Of a DNA stretch of 64,000 bases, positions 51,910 to 62,659 are shown piece after piece. The translations under genes were made by a program, and so were the position numbers. The notes under the pieces were generated by a model that searched no databases, was not told where the DNA came from, and saw only the letters and a list, made by a program, of their open reading frames with translations. Source of the DNA: Candidatus Polarisedimenticolia bacterium (lineage in GTDB: Bacteria; Acidobacteriota; Polarisedimenticolia; Gp22-AA2); contig DASYUH010000007.1 in the NCBI GenBank assembly GCA_036001465.1, positions 23,155 to 87,154 of the forward strand, written 5' to 3'. How positions within the stretch are numbered: the stretch's first letter is position 1; each line of letters starts with the position of its first letter.

Positions 51910-53265
51910 CTAAGGTCCCGCCAGGCGGGGCCCGGCCACGCCGAAGAATGCCAGCAGTCCGAGCAGGTCGACCGCGGTCGTCACGAAGGGGCTGGTCGCG
52001 ACGGCCGGATCGATGTGGACCGACTTGAGGATCATCGGCAGGACCGCGCCGAGGACCGCCGCCATGCCCATCGACATCCAGAGCGACAGCCCCACGGCCA
52101 GGCCCTCCGCCGGCCGGAGGCCCACGAGGAAGACCGCCGCGACCCCCAGCAGCGTGCCGTAGATCGACCCGAGCAGGAGCGCGATGCGGATCTCCTTGAA
52201 GATGACCTCGGAGACCAGGCGCAACGAGATCCGTCCGGTGGAAAGCCCCCGGGCCATGATGGTGGCGGCCTGCGTGCCGATGTTCCCGCCCATCCCCAGC
52301 ACCACCGGGATGAAGCAGGCCAGGGTTGCCGCCCGGGCGATCCAGGGCGTGTACGCCCGGATCACCAGCGCGCCGAGCAACCCCCCCCCGAAGGCCGCGA
52401 ACAACCAGGGCAGGCGGAGCCGCGCGGCCTTGAGCGTCGACCGGGTGAGTCGCTCCTCGTCCGACGTCCCGGCCAGCTTGTAGATGTCCTCGGTGGCCTC
52501 CTCGCGCATCACGTCGACCACGTCGTCGATCGTGACGATGCCGATCAGGACGTTCTCGGCGTCCACCACGGGCACGGCCAGGAGATCGTATTGCGACACG
52601 ATCCGCGCCACCTCCTCCTGGTCGGTCTCCGCGCGGGCCGATATGACGTCGGAGGTCATGATGTCCTTGAGCGCGGTCGCGGGAGGGACGGAGAGAAGCC
52701 GGCGCAGGGACAGGACCCCCTTCAGGCTCCCCTGCGCGTCCACCACGTAGAGATAGAAGACCATTTCCGCTTCCTGGGCCTTCTGCACGCAGGCGATCGC
52801 CTCCTGCACCGAGGTGGACTCCGGCAGGGCCAGGAAGCGTGTCGTCATGATCCGCCCCGCCGTGTCCTCTTCGTGTTCCAGGAGCTCCTGGATCTCCTCG
52901 GAGGTCTCCTTCTGCATCAGCGACAGGATTCGATCGCGGTCCTCCTGGGACCCGATCGACAGGATTTCGGCCACGTCGTCGGAGGGCAGGCGCTGCAGGA
53001 CACGCGCGAGCTCCTCCGGACCCATGCCGCCCAGCACGTCCGCGCGGTGCGCCGGGTGAATCAGTCCCAGAAGCGCGGCCGCCTGCGGCACGGCGCGCTC
53101 GGCCAGAAGCCGGAAGGCGGCCGCTTTCTCCTGCTCGTCGAGCGACTTGAATGCCTCCGCGAGATCGGCGGGCCTGACTTTCAGGAGCATGTTGAGGAGG
53201 TGGACGGTCGCCCCCCGGCGGAGGAGCTTGCGGACCGATTCGAGGAGGACGGTGGTGTCTTTCAT
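51910..53265 (-). CDS. mgtE: MgtE-type magnesium transporter
   Basis: The 451-residue product has the MgtE N domain (helical, to about residue 130: HPAHRADVLGGMGPEELARVL), a CBS pair (TTRFLALPESTSVQEAIACV and MTSDVISARAETDQEEVARI), and five membrane helices after residue 285 with the conserved VVLGMGGNIGTQAATIMARGL and AVATSPFVTTAVDLLGLLAFF. It imports Mg2+ with gating by cytosolic Mg2+ on the N and CBS domains. ATG 53263-53265; 120 bases separate it from era and may hold its promoter (a TAGAAT at 53327-53322 on the minus strand, without a good -35). Confidence 0.94.
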   Translation of the reverse strand: MKDTTVLLESVRKLLRRGATVHLLNMLLKVRPADLAEAFKSLDEQEKAAAFRLLAERAVPQAAALLGLIHPAHRADVLGGMGPEELARVLQRLPSDDVAEILSIGSQEDRDRILSLMQKETSEEIQELLEHEEDTAGRIMTTRFLALPESTSVQEAIACVQKAQEAEMVFYLYVVDAQGSLKGVLSLRRLLSVPPATALKDIMTSDVISARAETDQEEVARIVSQYDLLAVPVVDAENVLIGIVTIDDVVDVMREEATEDIYKLAGTSDEERLTRSTLKAARLRLPWLFAAFGGGLLGALVIRAYTPWIARAATLACFIPVVLGMGGNIGTQAATIMARGLSTGRISLRLVSEVIFKEIRIALLLGSIYGTLLGVAAVFLVGLRPAEGLAVGLSLWMSMGMAAVLGAVLPMILKSVHIDPAVATSPFVTTAVDLLGLLAFFGVAGPRLAGP

Positions 53266-53385
53266 GGCCCCATTCCCAAGGTCTCCCGGATCACCCGGAC
53301 GGCCTCGTGAAAGCGGCGGCCATTCTATCCCATCGAAGCGGGCACCCGCCCGGCGATTGCCCGCCGCGCGTCTCCCGGGAGGCTG

Positions 53386-54327
53386 CTACGCGACCGGGAG
53401 CCCGATCAGACGCAGGAGAGCGGTGTCGTCGCGCCAGTTCTTCTTGACCTTGACCCAGAGCGACAGGTGGACGCGCGCGGCGAGGTACTCCTCCAGGCCG
53501 CGCCGCGCCGCCGAGCCGATCGCCTTCATCATGCGGCCTCCCTCGCCGATCAGGATCCCTTTCTGGGACTCGCGATCGGTCACGACCGTGGCGTGGATCG
53601 TCACCAGGCCCCTGGGGTCCGTCTCCACCAGCTCGACCATCACGGCCGAAGCGTGCGGCACCTCCTGCCGGGTCTGGATGAACACCTGTTCGCGAATCAG
53701 CTCGGCAATCGCCTGAAGCTGAGGCAGATCGGTCAGCATGTCCTCGGGGAAGTGGGGCGGACCCGGCGGCATGCGCGCGCCGACAGCCGCCTCCAGCCGA
53801 TCGCAGTTCTCGCCGGTTTTGGCCGACACGGGGACAATCTCGTCGAACAGACCGGTGCGCCCGGCCTCCTCCATCTGCGGCAACAGCTCCTCTTTCTGGA
53901 TCAGGTCCAGCTTGTTGAGGACCAGGATGCACCGCGACCGTGACTGCTTCAAAAGATCAAATGCGAACCGGTCGCCCGGTCCGAGCCCCTCGGACGCGTC
54001 GACCAGGACCACCACCAGATCCACCTCCCTCAGGACGCGCGTGGCCAGCCGGACCATCTCCTCGTTCATGCGGTAGCGCGGCTTGTGGATGCCGGGCGTG
54101 TCGATGAAGACCACCTGGAGGCCGGGTCGGTGCAGGATGCCGCGGACGGGGAAGCGCGTGGTCTGCGGCACTTCGGACACGATGGACAGCTTCGCGCCCA
54201 CGATGCGGTTCAGCAGGGTCGACTTGCCGACATTGGCCCGTCCGGCCAGGGCCACGAATCCGCAGCGGAACCCCTCCGGAACGGCCGCCCCGAACGAGGG
54301 TGCGGGGCCTTCGTGAATGTCGCTCAT
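53386..54327 (-). CDS. era: GTPase Era
   Basis: The 313-residue product has G1 GRANVGKSTLLNRI, G2/G3 VPQTTRFPVRGI and VFIDTPGIHKPRYRMNEEMV, G4 LVLNKLDLI and G5 VSAKTGE, then a C-terminal KH domain (SQKGILIGEGGRMMKAIGSAARRGLEEYL). It binds the 3' end of 16S rRNA during 30S assembly. ATG 54325-54327 is chosen because the longer frame lies inside ybeY. It starts six bases after the ybeY stop. Confidence 0.95.
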   Translation of the reverse strand: MSDIHEGPAPSFGAAVPEGFRCGFVALAGRANVGKSTLLNRIVGAKLSIVSEVPQTTRFPVRGILHRPGLQVVFIDTPGIHKPRYRMNEEMVRLATRVLREVDLVVVLVDASEGLGPGDRFAFDLLKQSRSRCILVLNKLDLIQKEELLPQMEEAGRTGLFDEIVPVSAKTGENCDRLEAAVGARMPPGPPHFPEDMLTDLPQLQAIAELIREQVFIQTRQEVPHASAVMVELVETDPRGLVTIHATVVTDRESQKGILIGEGGRMMKAIGSAARRGLEEYLAARVHLSLWVKVKKNWRDDTALLRLIGLPVA

Positions 54328-54332
54328 CGAGT

Positions 54333-54826
54333 TCAGTCCTCCGGGCGTCTCCTGCGCCCCCGCCCGGGCGCCGCCCCCGGCACACCCCAGGGCACGCGCC
54401 GCTGCGCCAGGCGGACACGGGCGGCGCGGCCCAGGAGACCCTCCTCCAGGCGCCGCATGGTGCCCCGGTCCGTTTCGTGATCGTAGCCGAGAAGATGCAG
54501 AAATCCATGCGTCAGGAGCAGGGCGACCTCGTTCCGGAGGGGCCACCCGGCCCGGCGCGCCTGGCGGGCCGCCTGGGAGAGCGAGATGGCGATGTCTCCC
54601 AGGTGGGGCCGGCCGGGCTCCAGATCTCCCCCGGCCGGAAACGACAGGACATCCGTCGTCCGGTCACGGTCGAGCCACGCCCGGTTCAATCGTCGTACCT
54701 CGCGGTCGGACGCGAGCAGGAGCGTGACGCCGGCGCGCGGCCGGCCGGTCTCCGTCAGGAGCCGCTTGATGAGGGTCGAGCAGCGCCGGGCCAGGCGCCG
54801 GCCGGCCGGGTGAGCCACCACGATCT

Positions 54827-54839
<13 letters not shown>
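54333..54839 (-). CDS. ybeY: Endoribonuclease YbeY
   Basis: The 168-residue product has TDVLSFPAGG, LGDIAISL and the zinc motif HGFLHLLGYDHETD (His-x3-His-x5-His). It processes 16S rRNA 3' ends and aids ribosome quality control. A 40-residue basic C-terminal extension (RRVPWGVPGAAPGRGRRRRPED) is longer than usual. It overlaps the HD-hydrolase end by 13 bases. Confidence 0.93.
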
Positions 54840-57052
<2,213 letters not shown>

Positions 57053-57063
57053 GCGCGCCCCTC

Positions 57064-58104
57064 TCAATCCCGCTTGGCAGGATCCGCGGATGGGCGCGTG
57101 CCGTGATGCGCGGTGGTATGGCGCCGGCGGCGCGCGGGGGCGACCGCCGGCTCGGGCCGGTGCCCGTTGCGGTAGGCCTCGTACGCCTTGATGATGCTCT
57201 GCACCAGGTGGTGCCGCACGACGTCCGACTCGTCGAAATAGACGAAGCGAATCCCCTGGACCGCCGCGACCACCGCCTGCGCCTCGACGAGCCCCGAAGT
57301 CCGCCCCGGCGGCAGGTCCACCTGAGTGACGTCGCCGGTGATCACGGCCTTGGAGTTGGTCCCCAGGCGCGTGAGGAACATCTTCATCTGTTCTGAGGTG
57401 GTGTTCTGGGCCTCGTCGAGAATCACGAACGAGTTGTTCAGGGTGCGGCCGCGCATGAAGGCCAGAGGCGCGATCTCGATCGAGCCGCGCTCCATCTGTG
57501 CGTTCGCCCGGTCCCGATCGAGCAGGTGATACAGGGCGTCATAGAGCGGGCGGAAATAGGGGTCGACCTTCTCCGCCATGTCACCGGGGAGGAAGCCCAG
57601 CTTTTCCCCGGCTTCGACCGCCGGCCGGCAGAGGATGATGCGCTCCACCTTCTTCTCGGAAAGATGGCTGACCGCGGCCGCGACGGCCAGGTAGGTCTTC
57701 CCCGTCCCGGCCGGCCCGATGGCGATCACCAGGTCGTTGTCCCTGATGGCGTCCAGGTAGGTCTTCTGGTTGAGGCTCTTGGGTGTCACGTACCGGCCAT
57801 TGGTGGCGCGCAGGCGCCCGGCCGCGAAGAATTCGTGCAGGACGGCGGATCGGTTGTCGCGCAGGAGCCGGGCGGCGATTTCGACGTCCCCCTTCTTGAG
57901 CGCGTAACCGCCCCGCACGACGCCGACGAGCTGATCGATGAGGTTCGCCGCCAGCGCCTCCTTCTCGGGATCGCCCTGGACGGTCACCTCGGTGCCGCGG
58001 GCCGATACCCGGACCCCCAGGTCCTTCTCGATGCTCTTGAGGTTTTCGTCGAAGTGTCCGAATACGTCGACGAGGACTTCCTCGGGAAGTGCGACTTTTC
58101 GCAT
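57064..58104 (-). CDS. phoH: PhoH-family ATPase
   Basis: The 346-residue product has an N-terminal KH-like domain (DENLKSIEKDLGVRVSARGTEVTVQG) and the PhoH ATPase: VIAIGPAGTGKTYLAVAAAV (Walker A), IILCRPAVEAGEKLGFLPGD, FVILDEAQNTTSEQMKMFLT (Walker B), GDVTQVDLPPGRTSGL. It is an RNA-linked ATPase that commonly precedes pgpH and ybeY. The C-terminus is a His/Arg-rich tail. ATG 58102-58104 is chosen over a longer frame containing the promoter. Confidence 0.94.
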   Translation of the reverse strand: MRKVALPEEVLVDVFGHFDENLKSIEKDLGVRVSARGTEVTVQGDPEKEALAANLIDQLVGVVRGGYALKKGDVEIAARLLRDNRSAVLHEFFAAGRLRATNGRYVTPKSLNQKTYLDAIRDNDLVIAIGPAGTGKTYLAVAAAVSHLSEKKVERIILCRPAVEAGEKLGFLPGDMAEKVDPYFRPLYDALYHLLDRDRANAQMERGSIEIAPLAFMRGRTLNNSFVILDEAQNTTSEQMKMFLTRLGTNSKAVITGDVTQVDLPPGRTSGLVEAQAVVAAVQGIRFVYFDESDVVRHHLVQSIIKAYEAYRNGHRPEPAVAPARRRRHTTAHHGTRPSADPAKRD

Positions 58105-58154
58105 CCGGCGCGATGTGCCCCTCAGCGTCCTGTTGGGCCTGAAACCATGGCCGT

Positions 58155-58183
58155 AAGTTAACACCCGGCGCCCCCGTTGTCAA
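58155..58183 (-). promoter_or_regulatory. Promoter of phoH operon
   Basis: On the minus strand a consensus TTGACA (58183-58178), an ideal 17-base spacer and TAACTT (58160-58155), 50 bases before phoH. Confidence 0.6.
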
Positions 58184-58188
58184 TGAAA

Positions 58189-58205
58189 TGGCCCCCAGGG
58201 GGCCA
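58189..58205 (-). terminator. Palindrome after aspS, probable terminator
   Basis: TGGCCCCC and GGGGGCCA (58189-58196 and 58198-58205) form a perfect eight-base inverted repeat 26 bases after the aspS stop. On the minus strand it is followed by TTTCATT, so it may terminate the hisS-aspS transcript. It also lies six bases upstream of the phoH -35 box, so an operator role is possible. Confidence 0.45.
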
Positions 58206-58231
58206 CACGCAAGTCAAGCGTTTGCAGCGTC

Positions 58232-60034
58232 TTACTTGGATGGGGGCCGTGGATCGGGGGGAAGGTCGACCTTGATCGACAGATCCTTGAGCTGCGCGTC
58301 GGTCACCTTCGAGGGGGCGCCGCTCATCAGGTCAATCCCGCTGGCCGTCTTGGGGAAGGCGATGACGTCGCGAATCGAGGCGCAGCCGGTCAGGATGGCG
58401 ACGGTCCGATCGACGCCGAGGGCGATCCCGCCGTGCGGGGGGGCCCCCATGCGCAGCGCTGTGAGCAGGAAGCCGAACTTCGACTCCGCCTCCTCCCGGC
58501 CGATTCCCAGGACCTGGAAGACTTTCGCCTGAAGATCGCTGCGGTGGATGCGGATGCTCCCACCGCCCACCTCCATGCCGTCCAGCACCAGGTCGTAGGC
58601 GAGGGCCCGGGCGCGGGCCGGCTCGCCCTCGAGGAGGGGGATGTCCTCCGGGCGCGGCGCGGTGAACGGGTGATGGCAGGAGACCAGCCGCCCTTCCTCG
58701 TCGCTGTGCTCGAACAGGGGAAACTCGTGCACCCACAGCAGGGCGTGGCGCGTTTCGTCGATCAGTTTCTCCGATCGGCCGATCGACAGTCGCAGGGCGC
58801 CCAGGATCGTGCAGGCCCCTTTCCATGTGTCGGAGACCAGGAGGGCCAGGTCGTCTCCCGTCGAGCCGAGGCTCTTCAGCACCGACCGGCACCCCTCCTC
58901 GGTCAGATGCTTGAGGACGGACGACTGGATGGTCCCCCCCGTCGATTTGATCCAGATGAGCCCTTTCGATCCCAGCCCCTTCGCCGCCTCCACCAGGTTG
59001 TCCAGGCGCTGCCGCGACCAGGCGCCGCCGCCGGGAACCAGGAGCGCCTTGATCACCCCGCCCCGGGCCGCGGTGTCGGAGAACACGCGGAACGGGCTGT
59101 TCGCCAGGGTCGAGGTCACGTCCCGAATTTCCAGCCCGAACCTCACGTCCGGCTTGTCGCTGCCGAAACGCTCCATGGCCTCGCGGTACGCCAGCCGCGG
59201 GTACGGACCCTGGATCGAAAGGCCGGCGGCGCGGAAGATCTCCTCCATCAGCCCTTCGATGAGGGCATACAGCGCCTCCGGCTCCGGGAAGGACATCTCC
59301 ACGTCGATCTGGGTGAACTCGGGCTGGCGGTCGGCGCGCAGGTCCTCGTCGCGGAAGCATTTGGCAATCTGGTAATACCGATCGTACCCCGCGACCATCA
59401 GGAGCTGCTTGAAGATCTGCGGCGACTGCGGCAGCGAATAGAAGCGCCCCGGGTTGACCCGCGACGGGACGAGATACTCCCGTGACCCTTCCGGCGTGCT
59501 GCGCGTCAGGATCGGCGTCTCGATCTCCAGGAAGCCGTGGGCGTCGAAATAGCGGCGCACGGCCAGAAGCACGCGATGGCGCGTCTCGAGGATGCGCTGC
59601 AGCCGCGGGCGGCGCAGGTCGAGATAGCGGTGACGCAGCCGGACGTCCTCGGCCACCCCCTCCTCGTCTCCCGGCGGGAATGGCAGCGGCTCGGACACGT
59701 TGAGAACTTCGAGGGCGGAGGCCTGCACCTCGATCTCCCCGGTCGGCAGCGCCGCGTTGAGGTTGGCGCTCCCTCGAAGCACCACACGGCCGCGCGCCGC
59801 GACGACGTATTCGGGGCGCACGCTCTTCGCGGCGGCGAAGGCTTCCGGGGCCTTCTCCGGATTGAAGACCGCCTGCGTGACGCCGTAGCGGTCGCGCAGG
59901 TCGAGGAACAGGAGCCCGCCGTGATCGCGGACGCTGTCCACCCAGCCCAGGAGGCAGACGTCCTGCCCCGCCGCGTCCGACCGGAGCGCGCCGCAGGTGT
60001 GCGTCCTCTGAGGAAACCCGGAAGGCTCAGGCAC
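58232..60034 (-). CDS. aspS: Aspartyl-tRNA synthetase
   Basis: The 600-residue class II enzyme has an OB anticodon domain (CLLGWVDSVRDHGGLLFLDLRD), motif 2 (YYQIAKCFRDEDLRADRQPEFTQID with KQLLMV before it), a GAD insertion domain (about 280-420) typical of bacterial AspRS, and motif 3 (GIALGVDRTVAILTG). It charges tRNA-Asp, and perhaps tRNA-Asn if the organism uses the indirect route. The GTG start 60032-60034 overlaps the hisS stop by eight bases. Confidence 0.96.
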   Translation of the reverse strand: MPEPSGFPQRTHTCGALRSDAAGQDVCLLGWVDSVRDHGGLLFLDLRDRYGVTQAVFNPEKAPEAFAAAKSVRPEYVVAARGRVVLRGSANLNAALPTGEIEVQASALEVLNVSEPLPFPPGDEEGVAEDVRLRHRYLDLRRPRLQRILETRHRVLLAVRRYFDAHGFLEIETPILTRSTPEGSREYLVPSRVNPGRFYSLPQSPQIFKQLLMVAGYDRYYQIAKCFRDEDLRADRQPEFTQIDVEMSFPEPEALYALIEGLMEEIFRAAGLSIQGPYPRLAYREAMERFGSDKPDVRFGLEIRDVTSTLANSPFRVFSDTAARGGVIKALLVPGGGAWSRQRLDNLVEAAKGLGSKGLIWIKSTGGTIQSSVLKHLTEEGCRSVLKSLGSTGDDLALLVSDTWKGACTILGALRLSIGRSEKLIDETRHALLWVHEFPLFEHSDEEGRLVSCHHPFTAPRPEDIPLLEGEPARARALAYDLVLDGMEVGGGSIRIHRSDLQAKVFQVLGIGREEAESKFGFLLTALRMGAPPHGGIALGVDRTVAILTGCASIRDVIAFPKTASGIDLMSGAPSKVTDAQLKDLSIKVDLPPDPRPPSK

Positions 60035-61286
60035 CCGTCATCTCCCGCAGCCGCTCCGGAACGCGTCCCTCGGCCATCCGCTCCTGCGTGCCGTCGGCCA
60101 TCTTCCTGACGGTCACCGATCCGTCCGCGATCTCGCTTTCCCCGATGATGAGCACGAACGCCGCCCCCAGGTCATGCGCGCGCCGCATCTGCGCCTTCAG
60201 GCTCCGGTCGGGCTGCGGCTCGAAGACGACGCGCCGCCCCGATCGCCGCAGACACCGCCCCACCCGCAGGGCCCGATCGACCGCCGCCTCCCCCAGGGCC
60301 ACGATGCAGAGGAGCGGCGCGCCCTCGGAACGAAGCGTGGACGATGGGAGCGACAGCACCAGGCGCTCCTCCCCGACCGCGAAGCCGAATCCGGGAACGT
60401 CCGGCCCGCCGAGATCGCGCGTCAGGCCGTCGTAGCGGCCGCCCCCCAGGAGAGCGTTCTGGGAGCCGAGCCCCGGGACGGTCACCTCGAACGAGGTGCG
60501 CCGGTAGTAGTCCAGTCCGCGGACCAGGCGCGGCTCCACCCGGTACGGCATCCCGTAGGACTCGAGCAGCTCGACGACGCGCGCGAAATGCGCGCGGCAC
60601 TCGGCGCAGAGGAACTCGGTGATGGCGGGCGCCGCCGCCATGGTCTCGCGGTCGGCCGGCACCTTGCAATCAAAGCAGCGCAGCGGATTCGCGACCATCC
60701 GCCTCCTGCAATCCGGACACAGCGCATCCTGGCGCGGCCGCAGGTAGGCGAGCAGGGCCTCGCGGTAGGCCGGACGGCAGACCGGACAGCCGACCGAGTT
60801 CACGGCGAGCTCGGCCCCGGCGATGCCGAGGCTCTCGAGGAACGTCATCAGCATCTCGAGGGTCTCGGCGTCCACGGCGGGATGATCGCTGCCGAACACC
60901 TCCACGCCGATCTGGTGGAACTGCCGCGTGCGCCCCTTCTGCGGCCGCTCGTAACGGAACATCGGACCGATGTAATACAGGCGCTGCAGCCCTCCGCCCC
61001 GGTGCATCTGGTGCTCGATCAGGGCGCGCGCCACCGGCGCCGTGTTCTCGGGGCGGAGCGTGAGCGAGCGCCCCTTGCGATCGAGAAAGGTGTACATCTC
61101 TTTCGCCACGATGTCGGTGGCCTCTCCGATGGTGCGCGTGAACAGCTCGGTGCTTTCGAAGATCGGCGTCCGGATCTCGCGAAACCCGTAGCCCTCGAAG
61201 GTGGCGCGGGCCCGCTCCTCGACGAGCTGCCAGCGCCCGACCTCGTCGGGCAAAATGTCCCGCGTGCCCTTCTGTGCTTCGATCAT
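60027..61286 (-). CDS. hisS: Histidyl-tRNA synthetase
   Basis: The 419-residue class II enzyme has motif 1 in GYGFREIRTPIFESTELFTRTIGE, motif 2 LRPENTAPVARALIEH and MFRYERPQKGRTRQFHQIGVEV, the HisA sequence LVRGLDYYRRTSFEV, and the GGGRYDGL and GFAVGEERL blocks, followed by the anticodon domain. A Cys-rich segment (CPVCRPAYR, CPDCRRR, CFDCKVP, CAECR) near 185-245 suggests zinc-like binding in the insertion. The ATG at 61284-61286 is used; the longer frame adds 36 low-complexity residues. Confidence 0.95.
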   Translation of the reverse strand: MIEAQKGTRDILPDEVGRWQLVEERARATFEGYGFREIRTPIFESTELFTRTIGEATDIVAKEMYTFLDRKGRSLTLRPENTAPVARALIEHQMHRGGGLQRLYYIGPMFRYERPQKGRTRQFHQIGVEVFGSDHPAVDAETLEMLMTFLESLGIAGAELAVNSVGCPVCRPAYREALLAYLRPRQDALCPDCRRRMVANPLRCFDCKVPADRETMAAAPAITEFLCAECRAHFARVVELLESYGMPYRVEPRLVRGLDYYRRTSFEVTVPGLGSQNALLGGGRYDGLTRDLGGPDVPGFGFAVGEERLVLSLPSSTLRSEGAPLLCIVALGEAAVDRALRVGRCLRRSGRRVVFEPQPDRSLKAQMRRAHDLGAAFVLIIGESEIADGSVTVRKMADGTQERMAEGRVPERLREMTGA

Positions 61287-61404
61287 GCCGCGCCCCGGAA
61301 TGCGCGCCGTGCGCGGCGCGCCGCGAATGGCCGGGCAGAATAGCATACCCGTCCGCCCGGGCGGAAGGCGGCCCGGCCCCGTACTCGGACACACTTCTGG
61401 AGTC

Positions 61405-61410
61405 TATAAT
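61405..61410 (+). promoter_or_regulatory. TATAAT box at the beta-propeller gene start
   Basis: A perfect TATAAT overlaps the first possible start ATG (61409). If used as a -10 box, transcription would begin about 61417 and the second in-frame ATG (61418) would be at the mRNA 5' end. No good -35 box is seen. Confidence 0.35.
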
Positions 61411-62659
61411 GGCCGGGATGGCCCTCACCGCGCGCGGCCCGGCCAAATATTCGGACAGGATCCTGGTCAGGTTCCTGGCGCCTGTGATCCTTGGCCTCAC
61501 CGTCCTGTTCCCCGCGCCGGCCCTCGCCGATCGGCGCTCGAAGACCGTGTTCCGCAGCCAGCCGGTCGAATGGAACCTCGAGGAGGGGGAGGATCAGGCG
61601 CTCCCGACGCTCGCCTTCACTCCCGCCTGGACCTGGAGCGGCTTCGCGGCGCCCCTGGCGGGAGATCCGGTGGCGGTCCTCGGCTCGATCGTGGCCGCAG
61701 CCCGTGACGGAGGAATCGCCGCTCTCCGCGACGACAGCGGAGAGGTCGCATGGAGGGCGTCCGTCGAAGCGCCGCTGACCGTCGGCCCTGCCACCGACGG
61801 GACGCTCGTCTTCCTGGCGACGGCGGAAGGCCACCTCGTCTCCTTGAAAGGGACGGACGGGCTCCCGGGGTGGTCGGCCGACCTGGCGAGCGGCCCGGCC
61901 GTGCCGATCCGCGTCATCGGGCGCCGACTGCTCGTCGGCACCCTCGACGGCACCCTGTACTCAATCGACGCCGCCACCGGCAGGATCGAGGCCCGCCAGG
62001 CCCTCCCCGGGCGTCCGTCGACCACGCCGGAGCCGGCTCCGGGCTCGATCCTGATCGGCACCGACCATGGCGTGGTTCTGGCCCTCGACGAGGCCTCGCT
62101 GGCCCCTCTCTGGAGATACTCCGCGGGACCGGCGATCACCTCGCCACCCGCGTACGACGAGGGACGGGTCTTCTTCACGGCCGCCGATCGGTCGATCAGG
62201 AGCCTCCGTTTCAGGAGCGGCCGGCGCCGGTGGACCACCCGGAGCGGCGCCACCTGTTCCGTCCGCCCGATTCCCCGGGACGCCTACCTTTACGTCCTGT
62301 GCTTCGACAACGACATCTATGTCCTGAACAAGCGAAACGGCCATCAGCTCACGCGCATCCGCATGGGTCACCGCCTGGACTCCGAGCCGGCGGAGACGGC
62401 CGACCAGCTTCTCGTGGTCCCCTTCACGGAAGCGAGCGTGGTGGGTCTGTCCCTGCCGAGGCTCCGGACCGTCGGTCGCTTCGCGCTCGACGTCCCCGGG
62501 GAGTGGTTCACGACGGCGCCTCTCCTCGTCGGCAGGCGCGTGGCCCTCGGGTATGGCCGCGACCAGGGCCGCATCCTCTCCCTGAGCATGGCCGAGAAGA
62601 AGAAGGAGGAGGAGGAGGAGACGCAGGCCCCGGTCGATTCGAAAGCGCCCGGGCCCTAA
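61409..62659 (+). CDS. Exported PQQ-like beta-propeller protein
   Basis: The 416-residue product has a signal peptide (RFLAPVILGLTVLFPAPALA) and repeated beta-propeller blades of the PQQ/BamB type: AALRDDSGEVAWRASVEAPL, LVSLKGTDGLPGWSADLASG, LYSIDAATGRIEARQALPG, VLALDEASLAPLWRYSAGPA, YVLNKRNGHQLTRIRMGH. A Lys/Glu tail (KKKEEEEE) ends the protein. The PQQ-enzyme catalytic residues are not seen, so it is probably a scaffold or binding protein in the envelope. ATG 61409 has GGAG six bases upstream; ATG 61418 is an alternative. It converges with the dehydrogenase with a four-base stop overlap. Confidence 0.82.
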   Translation: MAGMALTARGPAKYSDRILVRFLAPVILGLTVLFPAPALADRRSKTVFRSQPVEWNLEEGEDQALPTLAFTPAWTWSGFAAPLAGDPVAVLGSIVAAARDGGIAALRDDSGEVAWRASVEAPLTVGPATDGTLVFLATAEGHLVSLKGTDGLPGWSADLASGPAVPIRVIGRRLLVGTLDGTLYSIDAATGRIEARQALPGRPSTTPEPAPGSILIGTDHGVVLALDEASLAPLWRYSAGPAITSPPAYDEGRVFFTAADRSIRSLRFRSGRRRWTTRSGATCSVRPIPRDAYLYVLCFDNDIYVLNKRNGHQLTRIRMGHRLDSEPAETADQLLVVPFTEASVVGLSLPRLRTVGRFALDVPGEWFTTAPLLVGRRVALGYGRDQGRILSLSMAEKKKEEEEETQAPVDSKAPGP

